Assembly: GCA_041691815.1 (NCBI GenBank)
Contig: JBEPTZ010000142.1
Coordinates: 1-10,799 of the forward strand
From: 70-18 sp041691815
Lineage (GTDB): Bacteria > Pseudomonadota > Alphaproteobacteria > Acetobacterales > Acetobacteraceae
DNA: 10,799 bases
Direction: 5' to 3'
Under the pieces are notes generated by a model, which made no database searches, was not told where the DNA came from, and saw only the letters and a list, made by a program, of their open reading frames with translations. This document shows positions 7,415 through 10,799 of the stretch, piece by piece. The position numbers and the translations under genes were made by a program. The stretch's first letter is position 1. Every line of letters begins with the position of its first letter.

Positions 7415-7670
7415 CAGTGGAATCCTTACAGGGATATTTGTTAGGGCTTCGTTCCAGCCTGGTGCGGGACAGCTTCGCGTACCTCGCAGCCAGCCATGGA
7501 GATCAAAAGCCCAGTCGAGGCGTCAGTCCGGTCGACGAAAGGATGCAAGCAGAAGGACCGTGGTGGCGCCAGAGGATGAGTGGCCGCGAACATATCAAGC
7601 GCATGCACCAGCCAAAAACGGTAGGCACGCTCTCGTTCTGCGGCGCGTGCGCGCCGCCACTGACGCGACA
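7415..7670. other. Region with no recognisable gene
   Basis: Reading frames on both strands are open by chance but give Arg-, Pro- and Cys-rich peptides with no family match that I can see. The minus-strand frame from ATG 7669 to 7441 has no ribosome binding site. The ribosome binding site of the stress gene lies at its left end. A promoter for that gene may be here, but I see no clear -35/-10 pair. Confidence 0.4.
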
Positions 7671-7855
7671 TTACGTGCCCGCCAGTTCGATTCGCCTCAG
7701 GAGCGGGCCGATGAGACCGATCGGCATCAGAAACCCGACGGTCGGATTCTGCTCGGCACCGAGGTCCGCCAGCGTCTGCAGATACCGCAACTGCATGGCG
7801 GCCGATCACACGGCACAACGAAACTCGAGAGGCCTCCGTGAATAACCTTGGCGCA
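7671..7855 (-). pseudogene. Slipin (stomatin-like SPFH protein), C-terminal remnant
   Basis: Between 7796 and 7671 the minus strand reads MQLRYLQTLADLGAEQNP, then TVGFLMPIGLIGPLL and a short tail to TAA. This is the usual end of bacterial slipins, membrane-anchored scaffolds of the stomatin/SPFH family (typically LQLRYLQTL...NSTIVFPLPIDLI). Upstream, around 7855-7835, another frame gives AKVIHGG, matching the slipin AKVIHAEGE block, and a third gives VIGRHA just before the conserved end. The pieces lie in order but in different frames with TGA at 7808-7806, so several small indels have hit the gene. Nothing resembling the N-terminal SPFH domain is found up to the insertion sequence or beyond it. 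Confidence 0.68.
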
Positions 7856-7933
7856 ATTTCGGCCCATGACGGCGCCGTGGGAAGACTCGGAATCTACGCA
7901 GACGGCTCCGGCAGGACGCATCCCAGGGAGTGG

Positions 7934-7944
7934 GGGCAGCACCG
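7934..7944. repeat. Target site duplication, left copy
   Basis: GGGCAGCACCG directly abuts the left inverted repeat of the insertion sequence and is repeated exactly at 9275-9285. An 11-bp duplication fits IS4-group elements. Confidence 0.88.
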
Positions 7945-8000
7945 CAGAGGCGCTAAAATAGCGGTTGCCTCGGCGCGAATCGGTATGATTCTAGGGACGG

Positions 8001-9266
8001 ATGCAAATCGCGGCATCTGTCCCCACGGACCAATTCGCTGAGCTGTTGAGCCGGCTTCCGGCCGACCTCGATCTTGATCGTCTGGCGCTGGAGACCAAAG
8101 CCGTCCAGCGCAAACGCAAAATCAGCGATGGAGCGGGCCTGTTGCGCCTCGCGCTGGCCCGCGGGCCTGGCGGGTTTTCGTTGCGCCAGACCGCGGGCTG
8201 GGTGTCGTTGTTGGGCACCGGGGAACTCAGCAATCCCGGCGTTCATTACCGATTGAAGCAGGCGGTGGCGTTCCTCGCCGCCCTGGTGGGATTGCTGCTG
8301 GCGGCCAAGGCACCCGGCGCCAGGCTGCGCTGGCCGGGCCGCATGTTGCGGCTGGCCGACGGTACCTGCGTCAGCAAACCGGGCAGCAAAGGCACGGACT
8401 GGCGCGTCCACGGCGTTTTCGATCTTGGAAGCGGTGGGTTCTCGCACCTTGAACTGACCGACAAACACGGTGCCGAGGCGCTGGAGCGCGGCGCGCCGCT
8501 GGCCGGTGAAATTCGGATCGGCGACCGCGGTTACGCCCGCGCGCCGGTCTTGCAACGCTTCCTGGCGGCCGGCGGCGGCACGGCGGACTTCATCGTGCGG
8601 ATCGGCTGGAACGCGCTGCGACTGACCACGCCCAGAGGCAAACCTTTTGATCTGGTCGCATACTTGCGACGCTTGCCCGCCGGCACGAAGCCGCATGACA
8701 TGACCCTGCGCGCGGCGGCCGGGCCGGGCAAGGCGGCCTTGGTGTTGCGTCTGATCGTTCAGCGCAAGACGCCCCAGGCAGCCGAAGCGACCCGTTTGGC
8801 GGTGCGCCGCGCGGCGATCAAGAAGGGCAAAAAACTCGATCCGAGCAGCCTGATCGCGGCGGAGTTCATGATCCTGGGCACCTCATTGCCAAAGAGGGGG
8901 TACAAGGCGAAGGACATCCTCGCGGTCTACCGGCTACGCTGGCAGATTGAACTCGCCTTCAAGCGCCTGAAGTCGCTGTTGCATATCGACCGGTTGCCGA
9001 CGCTCACCTCATTCTCGCTCTGCTGTGCGACGACCTCAGCCAGGATTTCCTGGAATCTTCCCCCTGAGGACCTGCTCGATGCGGACTACATCCCATCGCT
9101 CTGGGCCGTGCAGAAGATCACGCTTCTCGTGCTGCTTTTCATCACGATAGGCCTGCTGTCTCTCGCCTGCCTGACCGAGGCGGGGCCGATGGTTCACCGC
9201 AACCTCGCCAACGCACCGCGAAAGCGAAAGCCCTCGGTCAGATACCCGGTCCAGGGCCTATTTTAG
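8001..9266 (+). CDS. IS4-family DDE transposase, possibly damaged near its C-terminus
   Basis: A 421-residue cut-and-paste transposase. The catalytic triad is visible: Asp120 in LRLADGT, Asp175 in IRIGDRGY, and Glu317 in the YREK signature Y310-R313-E317-K324 (YRLRWQIELAFKRLK). The start at 8001 follows AGGGACGG. A -10-like TATGAT lies at 7984-7989, probably too close to serve this start. The stop TAG at 9264-9266 lies inside the right inverted repeat. Residues about 335-354 (LTSFSLCC...WNLP) look wrong. In another frame the same DNA reads AHLILALLCDDLSQDFLESS, a coherent helix of the kind expected after HIDRLPT. A shift into and then out of frame, the second at a run of five C at 9060-9064, is therefore likely. 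All catalytic residues precede it. Confidence 0.9.
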   Translation: MQIAASVPTDQFAELLSRLPADLDLDRLALETKAVQRKRKISDGAGLLRLALARGPGGFSLRQTAGWVSLLGTGELSNPGVHYRLKQAVAFLAALVGLLLAAKAPGARLRWPGRMLRLADGTCVSKPGSKGTDWRVHGVFDLGSGGFSHLELTDKHGAEALERGAPLAGEIRIGDRGYARAPVLQRFLAAGGGTADFIVRIGWNALRLTTPRGKPFDLVAYLRRLPAGTKPHDMTLRAAAGPGKAALVLRLIVQRKTPQAAEATRLAVRRAAIKKGKKLDPSSLIAAEFMILGTSLPKRGYKAKDILAVYRLRWQIELAFKRLKSLLHIDRLPTLTSFSLCCATTSARISWNLPPEDLLDADYIPSLWAVQKITLLVLLFITIGLLSLACLTEAGPMVHRNLANAPRKRKPSVRYPVQGLF

Positions 9267-9274
9267 CGCCTATG
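9258..9274 (-). repeat. Right terminal inverted repeat of the IS4-family element
   Basis: Seventeen bases matching the left end (7945-7961) at 16 of 17 positions in reverse complement. It includes the transposase stop codon. Confidence 0.88.
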
Positions 9275-9285
9275 GGGCAGCACCG
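9275..9285. repeat. Target site duplication, right copy
   Basis: An exact copy of GGGCAGCACCG at 7934-7944. Confidence 0.88.
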
Positions 9286-9998
9286 TCTCCGGCCGCGACA
9301 CCGCAGCGATCGCCGGACCGTCGGAGCGGGCAATTTGCCGTCGCCCCGCCCATTCGCGTTCGGCAAGCAAAATCGCTTGCTCACCCGAGTTGCAATAGCA
9401 GCAGCGGCTGGTGGCGTAAGCGGCACAATCACGTCCAGTCCTTGCCGGGCCCGCCATGAGCGCGGCAAGGACCGCTGGCTGTCCAACTCCGCCGCAACCC
9501 GGGTCATTGGCCTGCCGCCAAAGCAAGCAGCGAAGCCGCTCCGCCCTTGCATGCGTTCATCAACGAACATCGTCATGTTGCTGCCATCAGGTCACCTCGC
9601 TCCCTCAGGGGTTGATCCGGCGTGGCCGCCGAACATGGAAGGTGGTTGATTCCGGTGGTCGTCGTAGACCCCGCTTCCGAAAGGCGGCAGGGCGGCTTCG
9701 TCATGGGTAGATTCCGCTCCTGTCGCCGCGTGCGGCCAACGCCTAGTCTCCGCTCACGGTGCAACTGGATGCCCCCTGTCGCCCAAACGGGCACAGAGGC
9801 GTCGGTTGGCCCCTCGCAACCGACCGAAGGGTCGATCGCGTGGTGACGTCATCCGCCGTTGCTGTCCGTCTCCCGACCGAGGCGACGACACCGCCACTTG
9901 CGGGAGGGACTGTGACGGCCCGACCGCAGCCCAACGCTGCAGATGCCTTAACTGCCTGCTATCCGGGTAAAAACCGGGAAGAATTATTGGAGAACAAC
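9286..9998. other. About 700 bp with no recognisable gene
   Basis: Short frames occur on both strands. The two most gene-like are on the minus strand: 9573-9794 (with an internal ATG at 9705 that yields a 43-residue peptide) and a frame starting at 9576, linked by an ATGA overlap. The second runs into the insertion sequence. I recognise no family in either, and the peptides are Arg-, Pro- and Cys-rich with poor codon structure. They may be decayed pieces of genes that once continued toward the slipin remnant. The last 20 bases hold the ribosome binding site of the lipoprotein gene, and a weak CCGG/CCGG hairpin lies near 9964-9978. Confidence 0.4.
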
Positions 9999-10247
9999 AT
10001 GTCGACGCGAGTGATAACTCTTGTCTCTGCCCTGCTGCTGCTTGCGGCCTGCGGCAGGAGCGAGCCCGGCCGCGTCCAGGGAGGCGCCGCCGCAGGTGCC
10101 GCGAGTGGTGCGACCGTTGGCCTGGTGGGCGGCCCAGTGGGCGTTGCGGCCGGCGCCATCATCGGCGGGGGTGCCGGCGCGATCGCCGGCGCCACGACCA
10201 CGCCGAACCAGGTGGACCTCGGCAAGCCCGTCTGGAAGCGGCAGTAA
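9999..10247 (+). CDS. Small glycine-zipper lipoprotein
   Basis: An 82-residue precursor. Residues 1-18 (MSTRVITLVSALLLLAAC) form a lipoprotein signal peptide with the lipobox LAAC, so Cys18 should be lipidated and the protein anchored in the inner or outer membrane. After a short polar linker, residues about 27-65 form a glycine zipper: alternating small residues in GGAAAGAASGATVGLVGG and GVAAGAIIGGGAGAIAGA, as in the YMGG/glycine-zipper families found in small envelope proteins. The tail TTTPNQVDLGKPVWKRQ is polar. GGAG at 9989-9992 lies six bases before the ATG at 9999 and fixes that start over the longer frame from 9759. It reads opposite to the main operon and stands alone. The exact function is unknown; such proteins usually affect envelope integrity. 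Confidence 0.85.
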   Translation: MSTRVITLVSALLLLAACGRSEPGRVQGGAAAGAASGATVGLVGGPVGVAAGAIIGGGAGAIAGATTTPNQVDLGKPVWKRQ

Positions 10248-10279
10248 CCGTGGCGCTCCGTTCACCGGCGCTACGTCGG

Positions 10280-10470
10280 TCGTCACCCAGGCGCGGGGGC
10301 GCAGCGCGCCGATGACTCCGGCCGCGCACTATTTGCGCCAGTCGCAAAGCATCGACGAGTAAAGCCTCTCGCGACGCAGGATGGCGCCGACCCTGCCCGG
10401 TCGGCGGCGCCGTCGGTTTCAGCGAGAATGCGCAGCTTGTCTTGGGCGGTGAAGGTCCGGCGTCGGGGGG
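10280..10470 (-). pseudogene. Decayed IS3-type transposase OrfA (helix-turn-helix) remnant
   Basis: One minus-strand frame reads RRRTFTAQDKLRILAETDGA (about 10466-10405), the usual start of the helix-turn-helix OrfA of IS3-type elements. At a G-rich spot near 10395 the similarity moves to another frame, reading VGAILRRERLYSSMLCDWRK (10391-10332), then TAG, then CAAGVIGALRPRA. The family normally has WRKQR or WRRQR at this place, so TAG TGC fits CAG CGC after two C-to-T changes. One indel plus one nonsense change mark it as dead. No OrfB (integrase) part is seen in the window to the left, where the lipoprotein gene follows, so the element is also truncated. Confidence 0.7.
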
Positions 10471-10494
10471 CGGACGGAAATCTCGGGAGACGCG

Positions 10495-10552
10495 ACGGCG
10501 GGTAACGGCACAACCGTCGGCCCGCGGCCTCCGATTTGCCGTCACCCGCCGT
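10495..10552. repeat. Imperfect inverted repeat, 16-bp arms, 26-base loop
   Basis: ACGGCGGGTAACGGCA at 10495-10510 pairs with 10537-10552 in reverse complement at 15 of 16 positions. The single mismatch is A opposite C as read on the plus strand, which becomes a G-U pair in a minus-strand RNA. The loop is itself GC-rich. No T tract follows on either side, so it is not a standard terminator. It lies just upstream of the OrfA remnant. Confidence 0.75.
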
Positions 10553-10692
10553 ATCGTTCGACGTCGCCTGCATGGGCATCAATGAGAGATCCTACTGCGC
10601 CCTTGAGAGGCTGTCGCGCAATGAGCGCTGCGGGCTGGTTTCGAGCGCGCCCGTCGCCTGGGACGGCGTGAGGCGGCCCGTCCTCCAGCGTT
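10553..10692. other. No recognisable gene
   Basis: GC-rich spacer between the hairpin and the possible transposase tail. Frames crossing it give no recognisable protein, and I see no RNA gene or promoter. Confidence 0.35.
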
Positions 10693-10799
10693 TCAGGGCT
10701 TATCGGCCCGCTTTCCGGCCATATGGCTGCCTGCCGCCCGGCGCCGGACAGAGTCCCGGTGCAGCTTGCGCAGATTGTGCACGGCGGCATGCAGATGCC
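10693..10799 (-). pseudogene. Possible C-terminal end of a transposase, cut by the right edge
   Basis: From the right edge one minus-strand frame reads HLHAAVHNLRKLHRDSVRRR and stops at TGA 10695-10693. The pattern, a run of A-V-x-N-L-x-K-L followed by a basic tail and stop, resembles the ends of DDE transposases, and the neighbourhood is rich in such remnants. Only 34 codons are visible, so the family cannot be named and the call is weak. It could also be a chance frame. Confidence 0.28.

Larger units (their letters stand above)
7945..9274 (+). mobile_element. IS4-family insertion sequence, 1330 bp, complete ends
   Basis: The element carries one transposase gene and ends in 17-bp inverted repeats. 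The left end is CAGAGGCGCTAAAATAG (7945-7961). The right end read inward is CATAGGCGCTAAAATAG (9258-9274). They differ at one position. The element is flanked by a perfect 11-bp direct repeat, so insertion is fairly recent and the ends have not been rearranged. Without the element and one duplication the flanks join into a continuous sequence, though the joined sequence does not restore a gene I can recognise. The family call rests on the DDE residues and the YREK motif in the transposase and on the duplication length. Confidence 0.9.

Noticed and set aside
7441..7669. Minus-strand frame beginning MSRQWRRARAAERERAYRFW.
   Set aside because: No ribosome binding site, no recognisable family, Arg-rich composition typical of chance frames.
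10386..10407. Eight-base stem (CGCCGACC / GGTCGGCG) with six-base loop, considered as a terminator for the lipoprotein gene.
   Set aside because: No T tract, 140 bases after the stop, and it lies inside the OrfA remnant, whose codons explain the sequence.
1..10799. CRISPR arrays, tRNA or rRNA genes, tandem repeats, phage genes.
   Set aside because: None seen on either strand by eye.

Overview
The window is high-GC DNA that looks like a Pseudomonadota (proteobacterial) chromosome. This rests on base composition, codon choice and gene families; no rRNA, tRNA or other taxonomic marker is present, so I do not go below phylum. The main signal lies on the minus strand, with genes reading from about 7.4 kb down to the left edge. 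The longest plus-strand reading frames in the first 5.5 kb are antisense shadows.

Layout from right to left on the minus strand. At 6860-7414 is a YflT-like general stress membrane protein. At 6261-6716 is a 151-residue membrane protein of unknown function. Its stop overlaps (ATGA) the start of an acetate kinase gene that survives only as a 5' fragment (about 5990-6264). That fragment runs directly into the 3' half of a class I fructose-bisphosphate aldolase gene (5399-5971), which itself carries an in-frame TGA at a conserved Trp position. Next come an intact histidine-phosphatase-family gene (4786-5394), a 74-residue small ORF (4399-4623), and a very large NdvB-type cyclic beta-1,2-glucan synthase gene (1-4387). 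The ndvB gene is cut by the left edge. It shows the glycosyltransferase 84 core, membrane segments and part of the glucoamylase-like domain. The layout resembles a carbon-metabolism and stress operon whose acetate kinase and aldolase members have been fused by deletion and inactivated, while the phosphatase, the glucan synthase and the two membrane-protein genes remain open.

From 7.67 kb to the right edge the DNA is scrap and mobile elements. There is a C-terminal remnant of a slipin (stomatin-like, SPFH) gene at about 7671-7855. A complete IS4-family insertion sequence follows at 7945-9274, with 17-bp inverted ends and a perfect 11-bp target duplication. About 700 bp without a recognisable gene comes next, then a small plus-strand glycine-zipper lipoprotein gene (9999-10247). 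Beyond it are a decayed IS3-type OrfA remnant (about 10280-10470), a large imperfect hairpin (10495-10552) and a possible transposase tail at the right edge.

I did not find a convincing undescribed multi-gene system. The observations most worth a second look are the ackA-fba deletion fusion with its palindromic junction, the Trp-to-stop change in the aldolase, and the question whether the 74-residue ORF is a separate peptide or the frameshifted N-terminus of NdvB.
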